The notes beneath the pieces were generated by a model. It saw only the letters and a list, made by a program, of their open reading frames with translations, was not told the DNA's origin and did no database searches. DNA of 64,000 nt, taken from contig JANSXZ010000002.1 in assembly GCA_024742705.1 (NCBI GenBank), positions 62,001-126,000 on the forward strand. Reading direction: 5' to 3'. How positions within the stretch are numbered: position 1 is the stretch's first letter; each line of letters opens with the position of its first letter. The position numbers were made by a program, and so were the translations under genes. This stretch comes from Paracoccaceae bacterium (GTDB lineage: Bacteria; Pseudomonadota; Alphaproteobacteria; Rhodobacterales; Rhodobacteraceae). Below, piece after piece: positions 1 to 9,068 of this stretch.

Positions 1-342
1 AGGACGGCCTTCATGGCGGTCTGGCAGGCCGTGGATGCCACCATCCGCGACGCGATCCTGGCGGCGCGCGCGGCGTTGGGCGCGCTGCGCACCGACGATG
101 CGATCCTGCGCGACTGTGCCGAACTGTGCATCGCGCTTGGTTCGGACGGGTTGCGCGGCGAACTGACCCTGTTGCGCACGGCGCGGGCATTGGCGGCCTA
201 TCGCGGCGATGCGGCGGTGACACGCGATCACTTGCGCGCGGTGGCGGCGATGTCGCTGTCGCACCGGTTGCGACGCGACCCGCTGGACGAGGCCGGATCG
301 GGCACCCGCGTGCTGCGCATCGCCGACAGCGTGCTGGGGTGA
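1..342 (+). CDS. bchI: Magnesium chelatase ATPase subunit I, C-terminal part (5' truncated by window edge)
   Basis: Open frame from base 1 to a TGA at 340-342, 113 codons visible. BchI is the AAA+ ATPase that, with BchD, drives Mg2+ insertion into protoporphyrin IX by BchH. Only the C-terminal helical lid is present, ending in the family-typical stretch SLSHRLRRDPLDEAGSGTRV. The AAA+ Walker motifs lie upstream of the window. The stop overlaps the bchD start (GTGA at 339-342), so the two subunits are translationally coupled. Identity rests on the C-terminal signature plus adjacency to bchD and bchO. Confidence 0.9.
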   Translation, partial: RTAFMAVWQAVDATIRDAILAARAALGALRTDDAILRDCAELCIALGSDGLRGELTLLRTARALAAYRGDAAVTRDHLRAVAAMSLSHRLRRDPLDEAGSGTRVLRIADSVLG

Positions 343-2009
343 GCGACCCCGGCGAACGCTGGCGTCTGGCGCATCTGGCGCTGGCGTGTCTCGCCATTGA
401 TCCGCACGGGCTGGGCGGCGCGGTGGTGCGCGCGCGCTCTGGACCGGCGCGCGACCGGCTGCTGGCGCATTTGCCACCGGGCCAGAGCCGCATCCATCCC
501 GGCATCGCGGACGATCAGTTGTTCGGTGGCGTCGACATCGCCGCCACGCTTTCGGCGGGGCAAGTGGTGCGGACCTCAGGCGTGTTGTCGCGCGCCGGGC
601 TTCTGGTGCTGGCCATGGCCGAACGCTGCGACGCAGGCCTGGCCGCCAAGCTGGCGCAGCATCTCGACGGCCCGCATCCCTCGCCGATGATCGTGCTCGA
701 CGAAGGCGCCGACCCCGACGAGGCGGCCCCCGGCATCCTGACCCGGCGCATTGCGTTCCACCTGGATCTCGACGGTCTTCCTGTCGGCGCACTGGCCACC
801 CCCGACCTGCCCACGCCGCCCGCCCCCGGCGCGCCGGGCGCAGATCTGCCCGAAGGCGCGGCGGCGGCGCTGACCGCGCTGGCCGCCCGGTTCGGCATCG
901 ACGACCTGCGCGCGCCGCTTCTGGCCATGCGCTGCGCACGGGCCCATGCGGCGCTGTTCGGCCGCGCCATCGCCAGCGAGGCCGACATCGCCGCCGCCGC
1001 CGGCCTGGTCTATCCGTCGCGCGCGACGATGATCCCCGAAGATCCGCCGGAACAGGACGAGACACCGCCCGAACCGCCACAGCCAGACGACCGGCCCGAA
1101 GACAGGCCCGACGGCGAAGACGACGCCCACGGCCCCGAAATCAGCGGTGACATGCTGATCGAGGCGGTCAAGGCGATGTTGCCCGCCGGCCTTCTGGACC
1201 AGCTCGCCGGTGGCGCTGCGCGTGCCGCGACGGGATCGGGCGCCGGCCAGAAGCGCAAGGGCAACCGGCGCGGACGGCCCCTGCCCTCGCGGCCCGGCCG
1301 GATGGACGGCCGCGCCCGCATCGATCTGGTGGCCACCCTGCGCGCGGCGGCACCCTGGCAACCCTTGCGTCGCAAAAGCCAGCCCAACCGCCCCGGCCTT
1401 CTGATCCGCGCGTCGGATATCCGCCTGCGCCGTTACGAGGAAACCTCGGACCGGCTGCTGATCTTTACCGTGGATGCATCCGGGTCGGCCGCTGTGTCAC
1501 GGCTGAACGAAGCGAAGGGCGCGGTCGAACTTCTGCTGGGCGAAGCTTATGCGCGGCGCGATCATGTTGCGCTGATCGCGTTTCGGGGCACTGGCGCCGA
1601 GCTGCTTCTGCCGCCGACACGGTCCCTGGTCCAGACCAAGCGGCGGCTGGCGGCGCTGCCGGGCGGCGGCGGCACACCGCTGGCCGCCGGGCTGCGGGCC
1701 GCCGCGGAACTGGCCGTTCAAAGCCGCGCGCGGGGCCTTACGCCGACCGTGGTTCTGATGACCGATGGCCGCGCCAATATCGCGCTGGACGGCAGCGCCG
1801 ATCGTCCCCGCGCCGCCGAAGACAGCGCGACGCTGGCCCGGTCGATGCGCGCACGCGGCCTCGGTGGGCTTCTGATCGACATGTCGAACCGCCCGCAACC
1901 GGCGCTGGACACGCTGGCGCAGGAACTGGGCGCGCCTTATCTGCCCTTGCCCCGCGCCGATGCGCGCCGCGTCAGCCAATCGGTGACGGACGCGCTGGGC
2001 ACCGGGTGA
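339..2009 (+). CDS. bchD: Magnesium chelatase subunit D
   Basis: 556 aa from the GTG at 339, close to the usual BchD length of about 560. The frame is open further upstream, but that part is antisense to function because it lies inside bchI; the GTGA overlap with the bchI stop favours 339. It has an N-terminal degenerate AAA+ region, an acidic/proline-rich linker (about residues 234-265, repeated PPE/PDDRPED) and a C-terminal von Willebrand A domain. That domain carries a MIDAS-type DASGSA at about residue 379. BchD is the platform that couples the BchI ATPase to BchH during Mg insertion. The stop overlaps the bchO start. Confidence 0.95.
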   Translation: MSDPGERWRLAHLALACLAIDPHGLGGAVVRARSGPARDRLLAHLPPGQSRIHPGIADDQLFGGVDIAATLSAGQVVRTSGVLSRAGLLVLAMAERCDAGLAAKLAQHLDGPHPSPMIVLDEGADPDEAAPGILTRRIAFHLDLDGLPVGALATPDLPTPPAPGAPGADLPEGAAAALTALAARFGIDDLRAPLLAMRCARAHAALFGRAIASEADIAAAAGLVYPSRATMIPEDPPEQDETPPEPPQPDDRPEDRPDGEDDAHGPEISGDMLIEAVKAMLPAGLLDQLAGGAARAATGSGAGQKRKGNRRGRPLPSRPGRMDGRARIDLVATLRAAAPWQPLRRKSQPNRPGLLIRASDIRLRRYEETSDRLLIFTVDASGSAAVSRLNEAKGAVELLLGEAYARRDHVALIAFRGTGAELLLPPTRSLVQTKRRLAALPGGGGTPLAAGLRAAAELAVQSRARGLTPTVVLMTDGRANIALDGSADRPRAAEDSATLARSMRARGLGGLLIDMSNRPQPALDTLAQELGAPYLPLPRADARRVSQSVTDALGTG

Positions 2010-2881
2010 TCGCGATGCGCTGGCCACCTCCGCACGACTGGCCTCTGGCCGCGATCTCGCGCAAGATCTACTGCCGGCCGCATCGCTGGCATGTGCAGGA
2101 GACCGGCACCGGGCCGACAGTGATCTGCCTGCACGGCGCCGGCGGTTCTACCCATTCGTTCCGGGCGCTGATCCCGCTTCTGGCGCGCGATCACCATGTG
2201 ATCGCGCTCGATCTGCCGGGACAGGGATTTACGCAGCTGGGCGCGCGCCACCGCTGCGGGCTGGAGCCGACGGCGGCGGATATCGCCGCGCTCTGCGCCC
2301 GGCAGGGATGGCGTCCGGCGCTGGTGATCGGCCATTCCGCCGGTGCCGCCGTGGCGCTGCGCCTGGCGGGGCTGTTCGATCCGGTGCCGCGCGTGGTCGG
2401 GATAAACCCGGCGCTGGCCCGCTTCGACGGCCTGGCCGGCGCGCTGTTTCCGGCGCTGGCGCGGCTGCTGGCGGTGACGCCCTTTACCGCGGCATTGTTT
2501 TCGCGCACCACCGCCACCCCCGCCCGCATCAGATCGCTGATCGACAGCACCGGTTCCGACATCGGCCCCGAAGGGCAAGCGCTATACCGCAGGCTGGTGG
2601 CCGACGCCGGCCATGTCGACGGGACGCTGTTGATGATGGCGCAATGGAACCTGGATTCGCTTCTCGCCGACCTGCCGGATCTAGAGGTTTCGGCGCTGTT
2701 TCTCGTTGGCGAACGGGACGCCACAGTGGCCCCTGCCGTGGCCATGGCCGCCGCCGCGCGGATGCGGGACGCGCGCGTCGAAACCCTGCCGAAACTGGGC
2801 CACCTGGCCCATGAGGAGGCGCCCGACATATGCGCCGACCGGATCCGCGCTTTCATGGCCGGAACCTTGGCCAAGCCCTGA
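2006..2881 (+). CDS. bchO: Alpha/beta-hydrolase, Mg-chelatase accessory protein BchO
   Basis: 291 aa from a GTG at 2006 that overlaps the bchD stop by 4 nt; an in-frame ATG at 2015 (MRWPPPH...) is a credible alternative. It is an alpha/beta-hydrolase fold: an oxyanion-region HGAGG near residue 45 and a nucleophile elbow GHSAGA near residue 110, with a late conserved His in LGHLAHEE. BchO is consistently encoded with bchI and bchD in photosynthesis clusters; its exact reaction is not established. It is the last gene of the bchIDO unit and meets cycA tail to tail across a strong hairpin. Confidence 0.9.
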   Translation: MIAMRWPPPHDWPLAAISRKIYCRPHRWHVQETGTGPTVICLHGAGGSTHSFRALIPLLARDHHVIALDLPGQGFTQLGARHRCGLEPTAADIAALCARQGWRPALVIGHSAGAAVALRLAGLFDPVPRVVGINPALARFDGLAGALFPALARLLAVTPFTAALFSRTTATPARIRSLIDSTGSDIGPEGQALYRRLVADAGHVDGTLLMMAQWNLDSLLADLPDLEVSALFLVGERDATVAPAVAMAAAARMRDARVETLPKLGHLAHEEAPDICADRIRAFMAGTLAKP

Positions 2882-2900
2882 GTTGAGCGCACCAATCAAA

Positions 2901-2928
2901 AAGGGCCACAGCGCTGGCTGTGGCCCTT
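2901..2928 (-). terminator. Bidirectional-looking intrinsic terminator between bchO and cycA
   Basis: Perfect 12-bp stem (AAGGGCCACAGC at 2901-2912 with its complement at 2917-2928) and a 4-nt loop. Read on the minus strand, the stem is followed by TTTTTGATTGG, the classic T-run for ending the cycA transcript. On the plus strand the A-rich left flank and weak T-tail make it a poorer, but possible, terminator for bchO. It sits centrally in the 71-bp convergent gap. Confidence 0.85.
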
Positions 2929-2952
2929 GCATCTCAGGAAGACCCGTGGCGA

Positions 2953-3396
2953 TCAGCTTTCGGGCTTGTCCTCATCCTTCACGACGCTGACGAGGTAGGC
3001 GTAGACGTCTTCGCCGCCCTTGTTCAGCTTGAACGCCATCTTCGATTTGGCCTTGCTGTCATCGAGGTAGGTGCGCAGGAACGCGCGCGGATCCTGAACG
3101 TATTCGACGAAGTTCGCCGCGTCCCAGACAAGCCCGGCCTCGCCGGCGGCGACCAGATCGTCACCATAGCGGAACCCTTCGACCACGCCCGCCTGACGCC
3201 CGATGATGTTGTACAGGTTCGGCCCGGTCCGGCCGCCCTTGACGATGTCCTCGCCCGCCGGGGTCGAGATCATGTGGCAGGCCTTGCACTTGTTGAAGCC
3301 CTTTTCGCCTGCCTCGGCGTCACCGATGCTGTGACCGTCGGCGAAGGCCGGGATTGCGAACATGCCGGCAACCACGGTTGCAACGATACGATTCAT
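2953..3396 (-). CDS. cycA: Cytochrome c2
   Basis: 147 aa periplasmic class I c-type cytochrome that shuttles electrons from cytochrome bc1 to the photo-oxidised reaction centre and to oxidases. It has a Sec signal peptide ending in AFA (residues 17-19), haem motif C37-K-A-C40-H41 and the likely axial Met120 in SKMAFKL. The R-x-GPNLYNIIGR block is typical of the family. The start is supported by AGGAGGG seven bases before the ATG. It lies 127 bp downstream of hemA in the same direction; TTGACT at 3451-3456 with AGTATT 17 nt further on (3428-3433) is a weak candidate for an own promoter. It ends at the hairpin 2901-2928. The C-terminus is unusually acidic (KDEDKPES). Confidence 0.95.
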   Translation of the reverse strand: MNRIVATVVAGMFAIPAFADGHSIGDAEAGEKGFNKCKACHMISTPAGEDIVKGGRTGPNLYNIIGRQAGVVEGFRYGDDLVAAGEAGLVWDAANFVEYVQDPRAFLRTYLDDSKAKSKMAFKLNKGGEDVYAYLVSVVKDEDKPES

Positions 3397-3523
3397 GGTA
3401 GTAACCCTCCTGAATTTTACTTACGCCAATACTTAGCGTCTGGAACGGAGAGTCAACCGGTCTTCATCGCCCGCACCTGCCCTGCCGGGCGGGTTTGCGC
3501 CGCAAGTCCGACCGGTTTCCGGC

Positions 3524-4738
3524 TCAGGCAACCGCGTGAGAGATCGCGCATTGCTTCCAGAGTGTTCTCAGCGCCAGAACCAGATGTTCGATGTCATCCA
3601 CACTGTGCAGCGGCGACGGGGTGAACCGCAAACGCTCGGTGCCCTTGGGAACGGTGGGATAGTTGATCGGCTGCACATAGATCCCGTACTCCTGCATCAG
3701 GTAGTCGGCGATCATGCGGCATTTCACCGGATCCTTGATCATCACCGGGATGATGTGGCTGGGGTTCTGAAGATGCGGAATCCCCTCCTGATCCAGCCGC
3801 GCCCGCAGGTAATCCACGCGCTCGCGCTGCAATTTGCGTTCGATGTCGGACTGTTTGAGATGGGCGATCGATGCCTGCGCCGCGGCGGCAACGGCCGGGG
3901 GCAGCGCGGTGGTGAAGATGAAGCCCGACGCGAACGACCGGATGAAATCGCACAGCGCCTCCGATCCGGTGATGTATCCGCCGACCACGCCATATGCCTT
4001 GCCCAGCGTGCCTTCGATCAGGTCGATGCGGTGGGCCAGTCCCTCACGCTCGGAGATGCCGCCGCCACGCGCGCCGTAAAGCCCGACGGCGTGCACCTCG
4101 TCGAGATAGGTCATCGCGCCGTGTTTTTCGGCCACTTCGACGATTTCCTGCATCGGGCAGATATCGCCATCCATCGAATAAACCGATTCAAACGCCACGA
4201 TCTTGGGTGCATTGGCCGGCAGCGCCGACAGCTTGCGGTCCAGATCCTCGGGATCGTTGTGCTTCCACAGTACCTTGTTGGCGCGGCTGTGACGGATGCC
4301 TTCGATCATCGACGCATGGTTCAGTTCGTCCGACAGGATCACGGCGTCGGGCACCCGCGCGCCCAGCGTGCTGAGCGCGGCCCAGTTCGACACATAGCCC
4401 GACGTGAACAACAACGCGCTGTCCTTGCCGTGCAGATCGGCCAACTCGGCCTCGAGCAACTTGTGATTGTGATTGGTGCCCGAAATGTTCCGGGTGCCGC
4501 CGGCACCGGCGCCGCAATTGTCGATCGCGGCCTTCATGGCCCCGGTCACCGTGGGATGCTGGCCCATGCCCAGATAGTCGTTGGAACACCAGACTGTCAC
4601 CTGATCCGGCGCGTCGGCATCGTGGCATTTGGCGCGTGGAAACTGCCCCGACTTGCGTTCAAGTTCGGCGAAGATGCGGTAATTGCCTTCTTCTTTCAGG
4701 GTGTCCAGTTGTGACTGAAACAGTGCATCAAAGTCCAT
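3524..4738 (-). CDS. hemA: 5-aminolevulinate synthase
   Basis: 404 aa PLP enzyme condensing glycine with succinyl-CoA to 5-aminolevulinate, the committed step of the C4 tetrapyrrole pathway. The full-length family pattern is present: the [12 protein letters not shown] substrate loop (residues 81-92), [21 protein letters not shown] (212-222), and the Schiff-base lysine K247 in EGTLGKAYG. The start ATG lies inside the 3' end of puhE (11-nt overlap) and is preceded by GAGGA. It is the terminal part of the puh operon, which couples precursor supply to photosystem synthesis. Other hemA or hemT copies may exist elsewhere. Confidence 0.96.
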   Translation of the reverse strand: MDFDALFQSQLDTLKEEGNYRIFAELERKSGQFPRAKCHDADAPDQVTVWCSNDYLGMGQHPTVTGAMKAAIDNCGAGAGGTRNISGTNHNHKLLEAELADLHGKDSALLFTSGYVSNWAALSTLGARVPDAVILSDELNHASMIEGIRHSRANKVLWKHNDPEDLDRKLSALPANAPKIVAFESVYSMDGDICPMQEIVEVAEKHGAMTYLDEVHAVGLYGARGGGISEREGLAHRIDLIEGTLGKAYGVVGGYITGSEALCDFIRSFASGFIFTTALPPAVAAAAQASIAHLKQSDIERKLQRERVDYLRARLDQEGIPHLQNPSHIIPVMIKDPVKCRMIADYLMQEYGIYVQPINYPTVPKGTERLRFTPSPLHSVDDIEHLVLALRTLWKQCAISHAVA

Positions 4739-5558
4739 GGGCGTCCTCGTGTCGTGATGTTATTGCTTTGATTTTGGGCGCTTGCCCGGTGGGTTCAGGC
4801 AGCATCCAGCGCCAGAGCCGTTCGTCAGGGAGCGGCAAAACCATCAACCAGTGCTCAAGCAGGGCAAGCGCGGTGATGGCCGTGAGAAGGGCAAAGCCGA
4901 TGGCCTGCCCTTCGGTTTGGGCCGCATGCAGGCGTTCCAGCCAGCAGGCGACGGCAAATGTCAGTGCGGTGACGGAAACCGGAAACACCCAGTTCAGCCG
5001 CCGTATGCGGAAATGGCTGGGCAGATGCGCCAGCGCGGTCGGCAGGAATTCGGTGTTGATCTTGGGCACACCGAAAAACAGGTTCAACTTTGCGCTGATG
5101 CGCGCGAAATAGAGCACGACGAAGGTCCAGACGCCGATGCTGTTGGGCTGGTCCCAGCCGCTGATCAGCACGCAGATCAGCGCGCCGGTCAACAGCATCT
5201 CGTGAAAGGCGACCGTGCCCCAGGCGCGCAGAAAACGCTCCCATTCGGCGATGTCCGGCGGACAGGCCTTCTGGATCGGCCCCGAGATCACGCCCGTCAG
5301 GAAGGCCAGTTCGATCCAGCCCCAGATCGCCAGCGCCGACAGGAACCCGATGCAGGCCGCTGTCGCCGTGGTGCCGCCGAGAGATACCTCAAAGCCCCAG
5401 ATCCCGACCACAAGCAACGGCAGGCCGGCCAGAACCGCGCCGCGCCGTGCCTGCAGGCCGCGGCGGTCGGCGTGCTTCACCGCCATCAGGATGATGCCGG
5501 TCGAGAACCACCAAACGAAGAGCGCCAGAAGCGCGGCCAGCCAGGGGGTCATGGGCAT
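4728..5558 (-). CDS. puhE: Photosynthetic complex assembly protein PuhE
   Basis: 276 aa polytopic inner-membrane protein of the DUF3623 family, with about seven hydrophobic segments beginning at residue 5. In Rhodobacter capsulatus the homologue (orf274) affects reaction-centre and light-harvesting assembly; its molecular role is unclear. The family-typical segment [17 protein letters not shown] is present near the middle, followed by [15 protein letters not shown]. It lies between acsF and hemA and overlaps hemA by 11 nt. The 109-bp gap to acsF upstream holds no gene I can support. Confidence 0.9.
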   Translation of the reverse strand: MPMTPWLAALLALFVWWFSTGIILMAVKHADRRGLQARRGAVLAGLPLLVVGIWGFEVSLGGTTATAACIGFLSALAIWGWIELAFLTGVISGPIQKACPPDIAEWERFLRAWGTVAFHEMLLTGALICVLISGWDQPNSIGVWTFVVLYFARISAKLNLFFGVPKINTEFLPTALAHLPSHFRIRRLNWVFPVSVTALTFAVACWLERLHAAQTEGQAIGFALLTAITALALLEHWLMVLPLPDERLWRWMLPEPTGQAPKIKAITSRHEDAHGL

Positions 5559-5667
5559 ACCCCCGCGGCTGCCCGCAACGCCCGTCGCAGGGCCGAGCCA
5601 CGCGCAGCTCCGGACGCGCCGGCAACCGGCGGCCAGACCTGTGCGCGAGGGGCGGCAAAGCGTGTCA

Positions 5668-6804
5668 TCAGTACGCGGGCTCCATCCGGGTTTGCGCCGG
5701 CACCTTGTGCGAAACAGCGGGAATCGTCAGCAGGTTGACAAAGGCCAGCCCGGCCCGCGCCTGCGCACCCAAAGTCCGCAGCCTTGCGCCGATGCCGCTT
5801 TGTGCCCTGGCCTCGGCCAGATCGGCGTTTGCCTTTTGCAGACGCACCAGACCGCGCTGCCAGCGGGGGTGTTCGATATCCAGTGTGATCGGGAAGATCT
5901 GTTTGCTCAGCGCCGAGGTCTTGGTGAACACCTCATGCGCATACCAATCCGGATCGACGCCCAGCGCGGCATGGAACCTGGGCCGCTGGTGGTCGCGGAC
6001 ATACATCGTGGAATAGACCGCCGTCAGGAAGAACTTGATCCAGTAGACGTTGATCCCCGAGGTCAGCTTGGGATCGGTTTTCATCAGCAGCGCAAAGGCC
6101 TCGCCGTGGCTGAACTCGTCGTTGCACCACTCTTCGAACCATTTGAAGATCGGGTGGAACCGGTGTTCGGGGTGTGCTTCGAGGTGGCGGAAGATCGTGA
6201 TGTACCGCGCGTAACCGATCTTTTCCGACAGGTAGGTCGCGTAGTAGATGAACTTGGGCCGGAAGTAGGTGTACTTCTTCTTCTGGGTCAGAAACCCGAG
6301 ATTGACGGCAACCCCGGCCTCGCGCAGCGCGTCGTTGATGAACCCGGCGTGGCGGGCCTCGTCGCGGGCCATCAGCTGGAACAGCTGCGTGATGTCCTTG
6401 TTGTTGCCGCGCCGCTTCATTTCCTTGTAGAGTACACAGCCCGAAAACTCGGCCGTGCATGAGGAAATCAGGAAGTCCATGAACTCCTTCTTCAGGCCCG
6501 GCTCCATACCTTCCCAATCGACGGTGTCCCAGTTCTCGTTCTTCTTGAAATGGCCACGGTTGGGATCCGACACCATCTGGCCGATCAGCTTGTCCCAATC
6601 CTCACGCACGGGGCTGACGTCGATCGCGTCAAGCTCATCGAAATCGGTGGTGTAGAAGCGCGGTGTCAGAAGGGTGTTCTGCATCGCGACGGCGGTGGCT
6701 GCCTCGCTGTCGAAACGCGCCAGATCCTCCTGGATCTTCAGGCCTTCCTCGACGGTGGTTGCATCGGCCGAATGTGTGGCGGGGGTGGGGGATTGCATGT
6801 TCAC
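5668..6804 (-). CDS. acsF: Aerobic Mg-protoporphyrin IX monomethyl ester oxidative cyclase
   Basis: 378 aa from a GTG at 6804. This oxygen-dependent di-iron enzyme closes ring E of bacteriochlorophyll to make protochlorophyllide. It has the iron-ligand E-x-x-H motifs of the family (DEARHAGF and DEFSHGEAF) and the VYSTMYVRDHQRPRFH block. Start choice: GAGGAGGT lies 6 nt before GTG 6804, which overlaps the stop of the upstream gene as GTGA; ATG 6798 (MQSPTP) is the alternative. The longer in-frame extension runs back into the upstream gene and is rejected. Membership in the puh operon ties cyclase expression to the reaction centre. Confidence 0.95.
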   Translation of the reverse strand: MNMQSPTPATHSADATTVEEGLKIQEDLARFDSEAATAVAMQNTLLTPRFYTTDFDELDAIDVSPVREDWDKLIGQMVSDPNRGHFKKNENWDTVDWEGMEPGLKKEFMDFLISSCTAEFSGCVLYKEMKRRGNNKDITQLFQLMARDEARHAGFINDALREAGVAVNLGFLTQKKKYTYFRPKFIYYATYLSEKIGYARYITIFRHLEAHPEHRFHPIFKWFEEWCNDEFSHGEAFALLMKTDPKLTSGINVYWIKFFLTAVYSTMYVRDHQRPRFHAALGVDPDWYAHEVFTKTSALSKQIFPITLDIEHPRWQRGLVRLQKANADLAEARAQSGIGARLRTLGAQARAGLAFVNLLTIPAVSHKVPAQTRMEPAY

Positions 6805-7097
6805 AGCGTCACCTCCTCGGAGAACGAAAATTCGCACAGTTCCATGAATTCGAAGTCGCCGGTCATCCGGGTCCACAGCCGTTCCAGCCGCGATGCCCGG
6901 AAGATGGTGGCGATGCGGTCCTCGGTGACCACTTCACCGTAGGGCGCCATGATTTCCGGGCCGTTCACGATCACCTCGTCACCGGGGTGCACCACGGTGC
7001 CGTCGTTGAACTTCAGGTGTGCGTGCAGGCTTTCGAAGCGGTGGCTGATCTCCACCGTGCAGGGGTGGCGTTCCACATCTTTTGTCAGCAGTCCCAT
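6801..7097 (-). CDS. Conserved small protein of the photosynthesis cluster (98 aa, function unknown)
   Basis: 98 aa soluble protein without signal peptide or membrane segment. It is rich in beta-prone stretches such as LHAHLKFNDGTVVHPGDEVI and acidic at the C-terminus. AAGGAAG precedes the ATG, and its stop overlaps the acsF start by 4 nt, so translation of the two is coupled. A gene of this size between puhC and acsF is common in purple-bacterial clusters, which suggests a role linked to the cyclase or to complex assembly. I do not recognise a named family or catalytic motif and assign no symbol. Confidence 0.75.
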   Translation of the reverse strand: MGLLTKDVERHPCTVEISHRFESLHAHLKFNDGTVVHPGDEVIVNGPEIMAPYGEVVTEDRIATIFRASRLERLWTRMTGDFEFMELCEFSFSEEVTL

Positions 7098-7119
7098 AAG
7101 TGGCTTCCTTATGTTTGGT

Positions 7120-7587
7120 TCAGGGTTGATCCAGCAGCCTGGCGAAGGCGCGGGAATTGGTGATGCCGAACCCCATGAGTTCAGCGCTCCACCCGGTGGA
7201 CGGATCGAGCAGGGACAGCCGGTTGCCCTCTTTCAGCTGCAGCAGGACCGGCCCGTCCAGGGCAACCCCGTGCTTGCCGCGTTCGCGGTCGAGAACCCGG
7301 CGCACACCCGAGATGAAACCGCCCTGTTCCGGGCCCAGATCGGCGATGATCGTGCCGTCGGCATCCAGAACGCGGGCGGCGCCGGACATGTCGCCGCCGA
7401 GAAAGATCGCCCGTTCGGCGATCACCGGCGCGGCGACCGGCGTGCTTTCCAGCGGGCGGCCGGTGATCCGCGCCGCCGCAACCAGAACAAGGCAGGTCAC
7501 CACCAGGGCAAAGACCGCCCGGACCAGGACGCGTGGCACCAGTTCGTCGTGGCTGGACCGGATGCGCGGGGAAATCGTATCGGACAT
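7120..7587 (-). CDS. puhC: Photosynthetic complex assembly protein PuhC
   Basis: 155 aa with one N-terminal membrane helix (about residues 20-41, VLVRAVFALVVTCLVLVAAA) and a periplasmic domain containing the LGGDMSGAARVLDADG region. PuhC is needed for optimal LH1/reaction-centre assembly and supercomplex organisation in Rhodobacter. It starts 5 nt after the puhB stop and is followed by the 98-aa gene after 22 nt. Confidence 0.9.
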   Translation of the reverse strand: MSDTISPRIRSSHDELVPRVLVRAVFALVVTCLVLVAAARITGRPLESTPVAAPVIAERAIFLGGDMSGAARVLDADGTIIADLGPEQGGFISGVRRVLDRERGKHGVALDGPVLLQLKEGNRLSLLDPSTGWSAELMGFGITNSRAFARLLDQP

Positions 7588-7592
7588 GGCGC

Positions 7593-8225
7593 CTACTCCG
7601 CTGCGACCGCCGCCGAAACGGCGGTACGGGCGACGACAGGTTCCGACACGCGCTGTTCAGCGGCCTCGGACAAGAGATGCGCAACCCGTTCGGCATCGGG
7701 GATACACCGCAGCGCCGGCTGGGTCTGGCTCATGTACCAGGGCCGGACATGCGGCCAGACCATGAGATAGCTCAGGCGGGTCTTGCCCATGGTTTCCAGC
7801 GCGATGGTCCCGGTCCCGTCCCGGCGCAGGTCGAGCATGGCGTTGGCGACCTGTTTGTAGGGCAGGTTCAGCGTGAGCGTCAGCGCGGCACCGATCCGCA
7901 TGACGACCCGCCGGTTGGTGATGGTGTACATGGTGGCCCGCGCCTGAACCCAGGCCACCGCCATCAGCATCAGACAGACGATTCCCCCCAGGATGACCAG
8001 CGGCACAGTGGCCCCGACCGCCTGGGCAAGCGGCATCAGGTCGACGACGGAGATGAACCGCCACGCGCTCAGGATGCCGAAATACCCGGCGACCCACCAC
8101 ACCGAAAGCGCGGCTCTGGACAGGGCCCACCAATCGGGGCGGCCCTGCCAGAGAATTTCCTCGCCCTCGGGGGGGGCTTCGGGGAGCCCCTCAACGGGCT
8201 CGATTTCAAAGTCATCATGAGACAT
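7593..8225 (-). CDS. puhB: Reaction-centre assembly protein PuhB (PH-domain membrane protein)
   Basis: 210 aa. A short acidic N-terminus is followed by two or three membrane helices (about residues 40-95) and a bacterial PH-like domain starting YTITNRRVVMRIG, the usual hallmark of these PH-domain proteins. PuhB assists early reaction-centre assembly. AAAGGAG precedes the ATG by 9 nt. The 48-bp gap to puhA is short, consistent with co-transcription. The C-terminus is an Ala/Val-rich tail of low complexity. Confidence 0.9.
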   Translation of the reverse strand: MSHDDFEIEPVEGLPEAPPEGEEILWQGRPDWWALSRAALSVWWVAGYFGILSAWRFISVVDLMPLAQAVGATVPLVILGGIVCLMLMAVAWVQARATMYTITNRRVVMRIGAALTLTLNLPYKQVANAMLDLRRDGTGTIALETMGKTRLSYLMVWPHVRPWYMSQTQPALRCIPDAERVAHLLSEAAEQRVSEPVVARTAVSAAVAAE

Positions 8226-8273
8226 GGCGAGTATCTCCTTTCAGGGTTCGGTTTGTCTGTCGTTTGCGCGGCT

Positions 8274-9044
8274 TCAGATCTGCGGTTCCTGCCGCGCCGC
8301 ATCGGCATAGAGGTGGCCGCCGCCGTAGTAGGCGCTGATCTTCTCTTCCTCGAGCATGGTGATCTGATCGGATGACGCCTGCACCGGAACGGTTGCGAAA
8401 TGCTTGGCGTAGATCGATTTCACCTTGACCTGGTTCGACCAGATCCGGGCCAGCGTCAGCGGAACGATCCGGGTGCCGCTGCCCCATTTGGAATCCAGCC
8501 GGTATTCGAGATAGCGCACCAGTTGTTCGGGTTCGTCGATCCACATGTCGGTGACTTCGCCGACGATCTCGCCGTCACCGGACACCACGGGCAATCCGCG
8601 CGGATCCTTGCCCGCCGACACCGCGAATACCTCTTTCTTCGACATCGCGACCAGCTTGGGGTGGCCGTGGCCATCCAGTTCGGGCACATCGCGGCGCGGC
8701 GCCCACGACGCCGGACCGACACCGTCGAGCATCGGATCGCCTGTCGGCTCGAGCGGGAAGCCATTGCCCGGCCCGGTCCGCTTCAGCGCGATATCGGCGC
8801 GTTCGGGGTTCTGCCCGCTGGGCACGGTCACTTCGCCCCGGCCATGCGGCAGCTTGAAGGTCTTGTCCTGCGGCAGCGGGAACAGCCCTTCGTTCGACGA
8901 TGCGTTGCCTTCGTCATCCTCCAGGGGATAACCCTCGCGCATGTTCTCGCGCTGGATGTAGAAGATCAGCAGCGCGAAGAAGCCGTAGAACAGCCACAGC
9001 GTCAGGCTGGCCAGATCGAACTCTCCAAAGAATGTTTCAGTCAT
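8274..9044 (-). CDS. puhA: Photosynthetic reaction centre H subunit
   Basis: 256 aa. Its single N-terminal membrane helix (about residues 14-33, LTLWLFYGFFALLIFYIQRE) anchors the cytoplasmic PRC-barrel domain that caps the L/M core and shields the QB proton path. Length and the block DMWIDEPEQLVRYLEYRL match the family. A strong AAGGAGG lies 7 nt before the ATG. It follows lhaA by 24 bp in the bchF-to-puh superoperon. Confidence 0.96.
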   Translation of the reverse strand: MTETFFGEFDLASLTLWLFYGFFALLIFYIQRENMREGYPLEDDEGNASSNEGLFPLPQDKTFKLPHGRGEVTVPSGQNPERADIALKRTGPGNGFPLEPTGDPMLDGVGPASWAPRRDVPELDGHGHPKLVAMSKKEVFAVSAGKDPRGLPVVSGDGEIVGEVTDMWIDEPEQLVRYLEYRLDSKWGSGTRIVPLTLARIWSNQVKVKSIYAKHFATVPVQASSDQITMLEEEKISAYYGGGHLYADAARQEPQI

Positions 9045-9068
9045 GGGTTGTCCTCCTTATGGACGGGA

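Noticed and set aside
126..338. N-terminal extension of bchD
   Set aside because: Lies inside bchI in another frame; the GTGA overlap at 339 gives the right length.
5559..5667. Small gene between puhE and acsF
   Set aside because: The only open frame is Arg/Pro-rich and overlaps puhE; no start signal or family match.
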